Below are positions 51,324 through 59,559 of a DNA stretch of 64,000 nt, in pieces. This stretch comes from Lysinibacillus sphaericus OT4b.31 (GTDB lineage: Bacteria > Bacillota > Bacilli > Bacillales_A > Planococcaceae), in NCBI RefSeq assembly GCF_000392615.1, contig NZ_KB933398.1, positions 3,757,204 to 3,821,203 on the forward strand. The letters are read 5' to 3'. How positions within the stretch are numbered: the stretch's first letter is position 1; each line of letters starts with the position of its first letter. The position numbers and the translations under genes were made by a program. The notes below the pieces were generated by a model. The model saw only the letters and a list, made by a program, of their open reading frames with translations, was not told where the DNA came from and searched no databases.

Positions 51324-52233
51324 TGCATTTTCTCCCATTCCCCAAATAATTAGTTCCTACTACCCCAATAATAATGACAATAGCCCCCATTAAATGATAA
51401 AGATGAAATGCCTCTTGCAAAAAAATTACGCCTGCTACTATCGTAATGAGCGTGGCAAAATTACTAAAAACACTCATTTTAGATGCTTCCATTTTTGATA
51501 AAGCATAATTTGAAAGATACGATGTACCGAGTGACGATAAAATACCTAAGTATAAAATAGCTAGGATAAAGTTAATATGCATAAAAGGTCTGAAGAACTG
51601 ATGGATAGTACCGTTTACTAAATGATTACCGACTGCTATTCCGTTAAACACTAGAAATCCACACAATGTCATGACATATGTTAATGTCACTAAGGTATAT
51701 TGTTGTGTTAACTTCCTTGCAAAAACGTTGTATAACGATGTGGCTATCGCAGACAGTACTATGAAGCCGCTGCCGAGTAAATTCGCAGTATTAGCGCTCA
51801 CTCCATTATTCATAAAGAGCATGTATATAACACCAAGTACCGATAGACTAATAAAGGCGAGCTGTCCACGCGTAGCTTTTTCCTTTAATAAAATACTGGC
51901 AAGGACTAACGTAAAAATAGGCACAGTTGCTTGAATAATTCCCGCTTCTGAAGAGCTAATACGAGCCAACCCAAACACTTGAAAAGTGAAAAAGGCAATC
52001 GGGTATAATAATGCTAAGGGTAAAATTCGCAATAAATCATATTTATTGATTTTCAATTTTTCTCGTTTAAGAAGTACTAAAACAGTGACACCAATCATTG
52101 CAATGGTAAATCGATGTGCAAGTGTATCCATCGGGCTTGCGACAGTTAATGTCACTTTAACGAACATAAACGATAGCCCAATAACGATGGAATAAATAAT
52201 TGCTGCTATATATGCCATTCTTTTTTCTGCCAT
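51310..52233 (-). CDS. EamA-family (DMT) exporter 1
   Basis: A 307-residue ten-helix transporter with two EamA domains (YIAAIIYSIVIGLSFMFVKV; PIAFFTFQVFGLARISSSEA; second copy from LLGSGFIVLSAIATSLYNVF). The ATG at 52233 follows AAGGAGTC. It is divergent from a MocR-type regulator, which often controls adjacent transporter genes, and is co-transcribed with a second EamA gene. Two exporters in tandem may form a heterodimer or handle related substrates; this is inference. Confidence 0.9.
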   Translation of the reverse strand: MAEKRMAYIAAIIYSIVIGLSFMFVKVTLTVASPMDTLAHRFTIAMIGVTVLVLLKREKLKINKYDLLRILPLALLYPIAFFTFQVFGLARISSSEAGIIQATVPIFTLVLASILLKEKATRGQLAFISLSVLGVIYMLFMNNGVSANTANLLGSGFIVLSAIATSLYNVFARKLTQQYTLVTLTYVMTLCGFLVFNGIAVGNHLVNGTIHQFFRPFMHINFILAILYLGILSSLGTSYLSNYALSKMEASKMSVFSNFATLITIVAGVIFLQEAFHLYHLMGAIVIIIGVVGTNYLGNGRKCNEKI

Positions 52234-52315
52234 ACGATTGACTCCTTCTATATTCTTTCCGGCCGGTAAAGCTATCGTATTAAAAAATATAGCATTGCAC
52301 GATATCAAAAAAACA

Positions 52316-52335
52316 CATCTGTACCGATACAGATG
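52316..52335. promoter_or_regulatory. Inverted repeat upstream of the MocR regulator
   Basis: CATCTGTA-CCGA-TACAGATG, perfect 8-bp arms, lies between the divergent EamA and MocR genes, just before the regulator's ribosome site. Likely an operator for the MocR protein. Confidence 0.55.
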
Positions 52336-52351
52336 CGTAAGGAGATTGAAC

Positions 52352-53692
52352 ATGCTTAAATATGACTTTATATATAATCAACTACTGCAACAAATACAAA
52401 CGGGTGTCTTACAAGCTGGTGCAAAGCTACCCTCTATAAGATCTTTATCGCTTCAATTTGCTTGTAGTAAAAGTACAGTCCTAACCGCTTTAAATAAACT
52501 CGAAAATCAACATTTGATCTATGCAATCTCTAAAAGTGGCTATTTTGTAGTGGATCATCAACTACCAAATTTGCCGTTGGAAAATGATTCTATAGATTTT
52601 GCGACTTCATCACCAACCTGGCATGCATTCCCTTACAAAGATTTTCAACACTGTATGAACAAAGCGATTAATACATATCAGATGGACTTATTTCGATATG
52701 GCACCCCCAAAGGCTTACCATCATTAATTGTCGAAGCTAAAAAGTTGTTAGAAACGTATCAAATATTCACACCTGAAGACAATATTTTCGTTACTTCAGG
52801 TGTCCAGCAATCACTATCTTTGCTCAGTATTATGCCATTTCCAAATCAGCGCACAACCATCCTAGTAGAACAGCCGAGTTATCATTTATACATGGATTAC
52901 TTGAAAACCTATAAACTGCCAGTTGTAGGTATTAAAAGAACTGCTGAGGGCATTAGCTTAGATGAGTTAGAACATATCTTTAGTAGCAATACCATCAAAT
53001 TTTTTTATACAATGCCACGCTTGCAAAATCCATTAGGTTGTTCTTTTAGCAAAAAGAAAAAAGATAGTATCCGTAAACTTGCTGATAAATACGATGTATA
53101 TATCGTAGAAGATGATTATTTGGCGGACTTTGAGCAAAATTCGAAAATGGATCCGTTATTTACTGAGGATCTCGAGGACCGAGTGATTTATTTAAAAAGT
53201 TTTTCTAAAATTATGTTTCCTGGTCTACGCATTGGTCTAGCGGTGTTGCCTCATGCATTAATTAACACTTTTCAGCAATATAAAAATACCACCGATATCG
53301 ATAGCTCTATGATTTCTCAGGCAGCCTTGGAGCTTTATTTGAAAAGCGGCATGTTCGATCGCTATCGATTAAAAGTATCTGAAGATTATACAAAGCGTGC
53401 CCATACTCTTCAACGCTCCCTAAAAATACATTTACCTATGTATTTAACAACAACTGATATTTGTATGCATAGCCATATCGTTCTACCAAGGCAAGTCAAT
53501 ATGAACTTACTTATTCAACAATTGAGCCAACAGCATATCTTTTTAGATAGCATTGATCGCAATTATTTAGAAGGATTTGACCGTGAACGAATTTTAAAAC
53601 TAAATGTTTCGAATGTAGAAGAACAAAAAATTGACACAGGTATTAAAGAAATAGCTATCGCTCTTACTAACACTAAAAACTATTTTAGTTAA
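52352..53692 (+). CDS. MocR-family (GntR-HTH plus aminotransferase-like) regulator
   Basis: A 446-residue protein: N-terminal GntR winged helix (about 1-70; LQAGAKLPSIRSLSLQFACS, ISKSGYFVVD) joined to a fold-type I aminotransferase domain. PLP-site elements are visible: the Asp/Tyr region VEDDYLADFE and the lysine in YLKSFSKIMFPGLRIG. Such regulators bind PLP or an amino-donor aldimine and control vitamin B6, GABA, taurine or transport genes. AAGGAG precedes the ATG at 52352. Divergent from the EamA pair, its likely target. Confidence 0.92.
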   Translation: MLKYDFIYNQLLQQIQTGVLQAGAKLPSIRSLSLQFACSKSTVLTALNKLENQHLIYAISKSGYFVVDHQLPNLPLENDSIDFATSSPTWHAFPYKDFQHCMNKAINTYQMDLFRYGTPKGLPSLIVEAKKLLETYQIFTPEDNIFVTSGVQQSLSLLSIMPFPNQRTTILVEQPSYHLYMDYLKTYKLPVVGIKRTAEGISLDELEHIFSSNTIKFFYTMPRLQNPLGCSFSKKKKDSIRKLADKYDVYIVEDDYLADFEQNSKMDPLFTEDLEDRVIYLKSFSKIMFPGLRIGLAVLPHALINTFQQYKNTTDIDSSMISQAALELYLKSGMFDRYRLKVSEDYTKRAHTLQRSLKIHLPMYLTTTDICMHSHIVLPRQVNMNLLIQQLSQQHIFLDSIDRNYLEGFDRERILKLNVSNVEEQKIDTGIKEIAIALTNTKNYFS

Positions 53693-53790
53693 TAACAATT
53701 CCCTCTCCATTTTTCTCTGTAAATAGTAAGCATTCGCGTAACATTATCCACTCATGAACTCCTATTATTAGGCATATGTTTAGACAGTAT

Positions 53791-53933
53791 TAAGTGAAAC
53801 TTCAATCAGTGTGAGTTTCATCCCACGCTGATTGTTAGTTCAACCAATCGGGCCTTTACGGTCAGTTGTTCGATCACCTAGTTAACTCGTTCTCATGAGG
53901 TGGGCATCTTACTGACTGTTAAGTCGGGATAAA
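53791..53933. repeat. Dispersed repeat R1, copy C
   Basis: Begins TAAGTGAAACTTCAATCAG and ends AAGTCGGGATAAA. Hairpin 1 has CAATCAG and CTGATTG arms. Hairpin 2 has GGTCAGT with ACTGACT arms enclosing CACCT and AGGTG. Lies just before the small gene at 53955. Confidence 0.85.
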
Positions 53934-53954
53934 ATGGTGTACAAGGAGGATATT

Positions 53955-54200
53955 ATGCGAAAAGAAAAAATGCGCCTTCGAAAAATTCAACATCTTGCTT
54001 ATGAAATTATGGATGAGATGAATGCCGGGAAAGAATTGACACGATTTGATACGTTAATTCCTGTGATCGATAATTTATCCCGTGCAATTGGTGATTTAAC
54101 AGATTCTGTTGGGCATTATTCGTTAGACTATGTAGAGGAAAAAGTCAAAAATGCTCATTACTTGTTATTCCACAAGGATAAAGTGGATTTACATCAATAA
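53955..54200 (+). CDS. Small helical hypothetical protein
   Basis: An 81-residue protein, MRKEKMRLRKIQHLAYEIMD, mostly charged helix, ending LLFHKDKVDLHQ. AAGGAGG lies before the ATG at 53955. No family or function recognised. It is bracketed by R1 copies on both sides; the downstream copy starts inside its stop codon, so the repeat may supply its transcript end. Confidence 0.6.
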   Translation: MRKEKMRLRKIQHLAYEIMDEMNAGKELTRFDTLIPVIDNLSRAIGDLTDSVGHYSLDYVEEKVKNAHYLLFHKDKVDLHQ

Positions 54201-54324
54201 AGTGAAACTTCAATCCATGGGGTTTTCTTCATCCCCATGGATTGTTAGTTGAACCAATCGGGCTTTTACGGTCAGTTGTTCGAATACCTAGTGGACGTCT
54301 TACTGACCGTTCATGCGGGATAAA
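54198..54324. repeat. Dispersed repeat R1, copy D
   Basis: Begins TAAAGTGAAACTTCAATCCA; hairpin 1 is CAATCCATGGGG with CCCCATGGATTG. Then TTAGTTGAACCAATCGGGC, ACGGTCAGTTGTTCGA, and TACTGACCGT to GCGGGATAAA. Shares its last four bases with copy E. Confidence 0.88.
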
Positions 54325-54367
54325 GTGAAACTTCAATCCGTGGGGTTTTCTTCATCCCCATGGATTG
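54321..54367. repeat. Dispersed repeat R1, copy E (left hairpin only)
   Basis: Repeats the first 47 bases of copy D with one change, ending at CATGGATTG. The remaining part of R1 is replaced by R2 in inverse orientation. Confidence 0.85.
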
Positions 54368-54369
54368 AA

Positions 54370-54447
54370 AATGCCCTGCAGGAGCGTAGCGACGAGTTGA
54401 CTGAAGCCACGCCCGCGAAAATCATCTGCCATAGCGGCAAACAATGG
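54370..54447. repeat. Dispersed repeat R2, copy 3 (inverse, truncated)
   Basis: CAGGAGCGTAGCGACGAGTT, GAAGCCACGCCCGCGAAAA and GCGGCAAACAATGGG are the reverse complement of the left half of R2 copy 2. The other half is missing. Confidence 0.75.
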
Positions 54448-54554
54448 GTTCATATAGATACTTCTATTTAAAAGAAAAAAACTGTAAACAAACACAAATT
54501 TTTGAGTTTGTCCACAGTCCGAGGGTGATCATATTAATGATTACCCTCATTGAT

Positions 54555-54713
54555 TTAATGCGTTTCAGGTGTAAATGTTTTACAATCCGTATCCTCACTA
54601 TTGGAAGCCTGTTGACCTTTTTGACTAACAACGTAAATAGCTTCTGCAGTACATTTGTTTCCAGAGTCCCAATACGTGCAGTTATTGACTTCACATAAAA
54701 TCTCTTGTGCCAT
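54555..54713 (-). CDS. DUF1540 small cysteine protein
   Basis: A 52-residue protein, MAQEILCEVNNCTYWDSGNK, then CTAEAIYVVSQKG and DTDCKTFTPE. The CxxxxC...C spacing with a final C-x-T-F is the DUF1540 signature. Such proteins are probably small metal-binding or redox proteins; many occur in spore-forming Firmicutes. GGAGGTG lies seven bases before the ATG. Four cysteines (7, 12, 21, 45) could bind zinc. Confidence 0.85.
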   Translation of the reverse strand: MAQEILCEVNNCTYWDSGNKCTAEAIYVVSQKGQQASNSEDTDCKTFTPETH

Positions 54714-54806
54714 CGTATCCCACCTCCTCTGTTGTTATCTTTCACAAATTAGAGGCAATCAATACTTCACCACAAGAGAAATTCCAAAGATAACCTTTAT
54801 CCCACC

Positions 54807-55688
54807 TTATTCGCTAAAATCCAGATTAAAAGGCTGTTTTGGCAGTTGTTCTTGAGCGAGCATATTTGTTGTTGGCACTTGTTTATCTACTTCCTCGAAA
54901 CGAAAGCCATCCGCCCATACTTTTCCCGCACCAATTAACAGTACGCCGAAATAAATGGATGCACTGTCTTCCGGTACATCTAACACGACTGAATAATGAT
55001 TCCACTCCGTCGTGCCTTGAATGGACCGATTATCCATATTATCAAATTGAATGGTATCTCCTGTGCCGTTATCAATGCGAAGCCATGCGCCACATTTAGT
55101 TGCTTGTGCAGTTTTTAAATAACACGACATTTTTAGTCGCTTTCCTTTGTAGACGTGTGCTTGAAAGCCTTGCATCATCGTCGCAAATTGCTCTCCATTA
55201 CTCGCAACTTCCTTAGCATACAATACACCGGATTTAGTTCCTGAATGAAATACCGCTTCATCCACTTGAAATTCATATAGCTCAGGATTCGCTCCGCTTA
55301 ATAACCAACCTTTAATTGGTTGTTGTACGTTCATCGCTTGTTCCTCCTTTTTCATACTTAATGACTGCATTAATTTGCGATATTTCCCTGGTGGCAAAGC
55401 GTACACATCTTTGAAAGCTCTTGTGAATGCTTCTTGTGATTGAAACTGGAGTTCGAAAGCAATCATTAAAATGGATTCATCTGAGTACAACAAATAGGAA
55501 GCAGCCGTAGCTAATCGGCGTAATCGAATATATTCTCCAATTGTTAAGCCCGTTTCTAGCTTAAAAATACGGCTTAAATGAAACTTCGAATAACCGACAA
55601 CTATTGGAAGGTTCACTAACTGAATTTCCTCAGATAAATGCTCCTCGATATAGGTAATGGCCCTTTGTGTTGCTTGACTATACTCCAT
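54807..55688 (-). CDS. AraC-family regulator with C-terminal carbohydrate-binding-like domain
   Basis: A 293-residue protein. N-terminal AraC DNA-binding domain (about 1-105; IQLVNLPIVVGYSKFHLSRI, SQEAFTRAFKDVYALPPGKY). The C-terminal half (about 118-293) reads as a jelly-roll: KGWLLSGANPELYEFQVDEA, QAHVYKGKRLKMSCYLKT, GAWLRIDNGTGDTIQFDNM and WNHYSVVLDVPEDSASIYFG, like the C-terminal domain of other Bacillus AraC regulators of unknown ligand. GAGGTGAG precedes the ATG at 55688. It lies downstream of the erythromycin-esterase-like gene on the same strand. Confidence 0.82.
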   Translation of the reverse strand: MEYSQATQRAITYIEEHLSEEIQLVNLPIVVGYSKFHLSRIFKLETGLTIGEYIRLRRLATAASYLLYSDESILMIAFELQFQSQEAFTRAFKDVYALPPGKYRKLMQSLSMKKEEQAMNVQQPIKGWLLSGANPELYEFQVDEAVFHSGTKSGVLYAKEVASNGEQFATMMQGFQAHVYKGKRLKMSCYLKTAQATKCGAWLRIDNGTGDTIQFDNMDNRSIQGTTEWNHYSVVLDVPEDSASIYFGVLLIGAGKVWADGFRFEEVDKQVPTTNMLAQEQLPKQPFNLDFSE

Positions 55689-55769
55689 ATTGCTCACCTC
55701 ACAAATTATCATAATAGATGATGTGAAAGAATTTTTGATTGTGCTTGCTAAATCGGTGCTTATTGTATG

Positions 55770-57032
55770 TTATTCCATAACTGATGTTGCTGTTGCTTCT
55801 TTGACAATAATAATGCCATCGTATGCATCTGCTGGTGTCATTTTAATTGTATAAAGCATCTTTGAAAACTTATACCAAGGGCGGAAATCATCACCTATAT
55901 TGCCCATTCTTTGCTCTTTCGCCAAGATATCTGCTAACTCATCCAACTCACTTGCTTTTTCGAAGTCTACATAGAAAATATTGTCCGTTACCTCACTAAA
56001 TGCATCCACTAATTCATTATGATGCTTTAGTGTATAGGTTTTACGCTCACCTGACCCAGCATTTTGTGCCTGAAACGTATTGTTCATAAAGTCCGTACCT
56101 ATGGCAAAATACGCCTCTCCGTATACTTCGTTTAAATAATGTCCCATCGATTTATAACCTGCCAACGATGCGGATGTTTTTTCGATATGCCCATTATGTG
56201 CAGACATAAGTACCTTGTCATGCCCTCGACCTGCTTCATAATCAACAATCCACTGCAAATTGTTCGCTAAATATTCATCCCGTAGATTCATATAATCACT
56301 ATCATGTAAAAACAATTGTGTACGCTGCTTCATGATTTGGGCGTATTGTAAGGCAAAGGTAAAGTCATCATTAGATGATTGTTTGATATAGGATGCCTTA
56401 TTTGACTGTAAATCTGTAATAATAGAGTCAATGACGTCATTTAGTTCTTTCAGTTCATTGTTGGATAACTCTCGCATTGTCTCATTAGAAACGTCAGCCA
56501 ACTGTGTGGCATATTTTTTTGCGCTATCTTTGTTAACCACTTCATAATAATGTAAAACGCCCTGCTTACTGTAGTCATAACGTTGCATATCATTACCGTA
56601 AAAATATACTTTATCTTTTTCATCCGCCGTCTTGTTATAGTCATGCATCCACTGAACAAATTCAATCATTTGTTCAGTTTGATATATGCCATAATCAAGA
56701 GCTCTCACAGCCTCTTCCGCTGTTCCAGCACCATTCAAAATAAACTGATTGATTTGCTGCGCACCACCAAAATCGCCTTCTAAAACAAAGACACGAACAT
56801 TTTCATTATCAATTAATGCTTGAAATACATCTTTCTTTAATGCCTGAAATTCAATGTTTCCATGGGTCGCTTCACCAAATCCAATTACTTTTACACCATC
56901 CGGAATATCGATATCTTCAATTGCCATAGTATATTGTGAAGCATCCTTAAGTACTTCACCATTACCACATCCCGCTAAAAAAACTGATAGAAAAATAGCT
57001 GTAACTATAAAACTCTTTTTAGAAAATAGCAT
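55770..57032 (-). CDS. Erythromycin esterase-family lipoprotein
   Basis: A 420-residue lipoprotein: signal with lipobox FLAGC (Cys22), then an erythromycin-esterase (Ere) domain. Motifs: VIGFGEATHGNIEFQALK with the conserved Glu/His, FVLEGDFGG, YGNDMQRYDY and VLMSAHNGHIEK with the second conserved His. Ere enzymes hydrolyse macrolide lactones; related proteins have unknown substrates. Being anchored outside the membrane and encoded 27 bases after an ABC-2 permease gene, it is probably part of the ABC module. GAGGAGATT precedes the ATG. Macrolide activity is not implied by sequence alone. Confidence 0.85.
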   Translation of the reverse strand: MLFSKKSFIVTAIFLSVFLAGCGNGEVLKDASQYTMAIEDIDIPDGVKVIGFGEATHGNIEFQALKKDVFQALIDNENVRVFVLEGDFGGAQQINQFILNGAGTAEEAVRALDYGIYQTEQMIEFVQWMHDYNKTADEKDKVYFYGNDMQRYDYSKQGVLHYYEVVNKDSAKKYATQLADVSNETMRELSNNELKELNDVIDSIITDLQSNKASYIKQSSNDDFTFALQYAQIMKQRTQLFLHDSDYMNLRDEYLANNLQWIVDYEAGRGHDKVLMSAHNGHIEKTSASLAGYKSMGHYLNEVYGEAYFAIGTDFMNNTFQAQNAGSGERKTYTLKHHNELVDAFSEVTDNIFYVDFEKASELDELADILAKEQRMGNIGDDFRPWYKFSKMLYTIKMTPADAYDGIIIVKEATATSVME

Positions 57033-57059
57033 TTTAATCTCCTCTACAATATGAAAAAG

Positions 57060-57788
57060 TTATACTGCTTTTCGTTGGAAATACAAATAACCTCCAAGGA
57101 AAAATACAATGAACCCTCCCCCTACTACTGTTAATAATTGATCCCAAGGTACAAAGAATACATCCTCTGTATTTCCACCTATATACATCATTGAAAAGGG
57201 TTGCGCCCATGGATAGTAAGGTCCAAATTGTTCAGAATTTATCGCAAATATGGCAGGCAACGTAAAAATAACGTTTACAGCAAATGGTGCGGCAAAACTC
57301 TTAAACAGTATAGACATCCACAACTGCAATGCAACTAAAGGTAATGTAGCCACCCATCCGCCAAGGATACTCTTCCAAACGATTTCCATTGGAAAAGGAT
57401 CTGTAAAGCCTTTCATCATGCCCACTGCATAGATAGAACATAAATAAAGCATTTGCATTGTCATGACCAGCATCATAATTAATAAATATTTTGCTACGAA
57501 TACTTTCCCTCTTGTTACAGGCAATGCTAAAAGTTGTTTCCAACCGCCCGATTGATGTTCATATCTACATATAACACTAGCGAAAACACCTGTAATCAAC
57601 GGTAAAAATAATAATGCGTACGTTAAATTCATTGAAAATAAAGTGAGATACCACTCATTTATATGACTATCAACTTCAAGGTTTGAAGTTAATCCTATAA
57701 AAAGACCTATTATCGGCCCCGCCAAAATAATTGGCACCATTTTTGATTTTCGTAATTTATACCATTCAGCTTGCAGTAAAGCGCGCAT
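57060..57788 (-). CDS. ABC-2-type permease (lantibiotic-immunity type), module 2b
   Basis: A 242-residue permease with six membrane helices (VPIILAGPIIGLFIGLTS; LYLTLFSMNLTYALLFLPLI; LLIMMLVMTMQMLYLCSIYA; VVGGGFIVFFLGGYLYFQ). HQSGGWKQLLALPVTRGKVF matches the coupling segment of MutG/SpaG/NisG-type permeases. Its ATG overlaps the stop of the sister permease by one base (TAATG). Forms a complex with the ATPase at 58495 and the sister permease. Confidence 0.9.
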   Translation of the reverse strand: MRALLQAEWYKLRKSKMVPIILAGPIIGLFIGLTSNLEVDSHINEWYLTLFSMNLTYALLFLPLITGVFASVICRYEHQSGGWKQLLALPVTRGKVFVAKYLLIMMLVMTMQMLYLCSIYAVGMMKGFTDPFPMEIVWKSILGGWVATLPLVALQLWMSILFKSFAAPFAVNVIFTLPAIFAINSEQFGPYYPWAQPFSMMYIGGNTEDVFFVPWDQLLTVVGGGFIVFFLGGYLYFQRKAV

Positions 57789-58498
57789 TATTTCACGTCC
57801 CTTCTTGCAAAATCAATCATCCCAATAATGTACAAAATAATTCCTACAGCAAGACCGAACAGTACATTGATGATGGGCTCATCCCATTCATTCATTAATG
57901 ACGGCCACTTCCAAATCATCCAATCTGGCAAAACGTACGCAGAATATGCAAAAATCACGCCAAAAATTCCTACTGTTATGGGAATTCCCTGGTTATGACT
58001 AACACTCGCAATCCAGAGCTGTAATGCCAATATCGGTAATGCTGCAAAGTATGGATAATAACTAAACTTAGCTAGCTCCATATATGGTACACTTTCACCC
58101 AAATCTAAAAACATGCCATAAGCACAAGTAAATACCATTAATAGTGTGGAAGACAGCAGTAACAATGTTGCCAATACCGTAAATTTTGATAGATACACAG
58201 TTAATTTAGACACAGGTAAAGCTATTAATTGCTTCCAGGCATTTGTCTCATTTTCGATGCTTGCTATAAAAGATGTTAAAATTGCGATACCTAGTACAAG
58301 GGCAAGCGGTGTAAAAGAATGGACATTTAATAAATAATAGCCCCAATCATCCTCGCTTTGCTGTAACAAATAGTCTTTCCTGATCCCGTAATTGACCATC
58401 TGAAGTGCAACAACACCAGTAGGACCTAAAGCTGTTAAAAACCATAATCCTTTTCGTTTAATCTTCAAAAAATCAGCCGTCAACAGTTTTCCTATCAT
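57788..58498 (-). CDS. ABC-2-type permease (lantibiotic-immunity type), module 2a
   Basis: A 236-residue permease with six helices (WFLTALGPTGVVALQMVNYG; LALVLGIAILTSFIASIENE; VLATLLLLSSTLLMVFTCAY; PILALQLWIASV; VLFGLAVGIILYIIGMIDF). NAWKQLIALPVSKLTVYLSK is the coupling segment, as in MutE/NisE-type proteins. Overlaps the ATPase gene by four bases and the next permease gene by one base, consistent with a tightly coupled operon. Confidence 0.9.
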   Translation of the reverse strand: MIGKLLTADFLKIKRKGLWFLTALGPTGVVALQMVNYGIRKDYLLQQSEDDWGYYLLNVHSFTPLALVLGIAILTSFIASIENETNAWKQLIALPVSKLTVYLSKFTVLATLLLLSSTLLMVFTCAYGMFLDLGESVPYMELAKFSYYPYFAALPILALQLWIASVSHNQGIPITVGIFGVIFAYSAYVLPDWMIWKWPSLMNEWDEPIINVLFGLAVGIILYIIGMIDFARRDVK

Positions 58499-59406
58499 AT
58501 CGCTTGTTCTCCTGTTGTCATTTGAAGGAAAATATCCTCTAAGGATCTTTTTTCCTCTTCAACTCGATAAATGGAAACTCCTTCTTGCACAAGGATTTGA
58601 ACAATATGTGCTACTTTTTCATCCGAGCATTCACCCATTAAAATTTGCCCTTCTTTATATTCTGCCTTGATGCCATTCGCAACGAGGGTACGCCATGCTT
58701 GCTCGCTATTACTTACCTTGAAAGAAACCTTTGGCTGTGCATAGGTGCGCATGGCTTCAATCGAATCTTGGAAAATCATTTTTCCCTTCGTGACGATGCC
58801 CACTGTAGTAGCCATTTGATCGATTTCTGACAGCAAATGACTTGAAATAATAATTGTCATCCCGTATTCCGCAGGCAGTCGTTTAATTAAATTCCGCATT
58901 TCAATAATGCCAGATGGATCAAGTCCATTTGTTGGTTCATCTAAAATTAGTAAGTCTGGATTATGTAAAAGGGAAGCGGCAATACCTAAACGTTGTTTCA
59001 TGCCAAGAGAGAAACCCTTTACTTTTTTGTTAGCGACATCCTTTAATCGAACAATTTCTAACACCTCATCGATACGCGCTTTTGGTACACCTAAAATTTT
59101 TCTTAATACTTCTAAATTTTCATAGGCCGTTAAATGTGGATAATAGGATGGATTCTCTACCAATGAACCGACTTTCGCTAAAATATTTATTCGTTCTTTC
59201 GTTATATCCTTTTGGAAGATTTTAATTGTCCCGGATGATGGCTTCATCAATCCTAGAAGCATACGAATCGTCGTTGTTTTCCCGGCGCCATTTGGCCCTA
59301 AAAATCCATATATTTCACCTTTGCGTATTTTTAAATCCATGCCTGCTACAGCTTGCTCTTTACCAAAACGTTTGGATAGATTTTCTGTTTGTACGATATA
59401 TTCCAT
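58495..59406 (-). CDS. ABC transporter ATPase (lantibiotic-immunity type), module 2
   Basis: A 303-residue ATPase. Walker A GFLGPNGAGKTTTIRML (about 36), signature FSLGMKQRLGIAASLL (about 134), Walker B LLILDEPTNGLDPSGI, and a C-terminal BcrA-type extension (SFKVSNSEQAWRTLVANGIK, YRVEEEKRSLEDIFLQM). Start is the ATG at 59406 after GGTGAGGG. It drives the two permeases downstream; the set resembles NisFEG/MutFEG-type lantibiotic immunity transporters. Confidence 0.93.
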   Translation of the reverse strand: MEYIVQTENLSKRFGKEQAVAGMDLKIRKGEIYGFLGPNGAGKTTTIRMLLGLMKPSSGTIKIFQKDITKERINILAKVGSLVENPSYYPHLTAYENLEVLRKILGVPKARIDEVLEIVRLKDVANKKVKGFSLGMKQRLGIAASLLHNPDLLILDEPTNGLDPSGIIEMRNLIKRLPAEYGMTIIISSHLLSEIDQMATTVGIVTKGKMIFQDSIEAMRTYAQPKVSFKVSNSEQAWRTLVANGIKAEYKEGQILMGECSDEKVAHIVQILVQEGVSIYRVEEEKRSLEDIFLQMTTGEQAI

Positions 59407-59496
59407 TTCCCTCACCTCTTTATTAAGCATAGAAAACGAAGTTTAAAAGCAGGTAAGGGCAAAGTTTAAATTTTGTTTAAAAAAGCTGACATTGCG

Positions 59497-59547
59497 GTTA
59501 GATAAAAAAATCTGCAGACTCTTTTCGCTGAAGTCTCGCAGATTTTC
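59497..59547 (-). terminator. Terminator between the kinase and ATPase genes of module 2
   Basis: AAATCTGCAGACT (59509-59521) pairs with AGTCTCGCAGATTT (59533-59546) with one bulge; T run on the minus-strand side. It follows the kinase gene and lets the ABC genes be expressed separately. Confidence 0.8.
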
Positions 59548-59559
59548 TTATCAGGTAAC

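Noticed and set aside
54521-54548. GAGGGTGATCAT inverted repeat after the DUF1540 gene as a terminator
   Set aside because: Stem is plausible but no T run follows on the minus strand, so I did not list it as a terminator.
54464-54745. 93-codon minus-strand frame near 54.6 kb
   Set aside because: It overlaps a DUF1540 gene in another frame which has the cysteine signature and a ribosome site.
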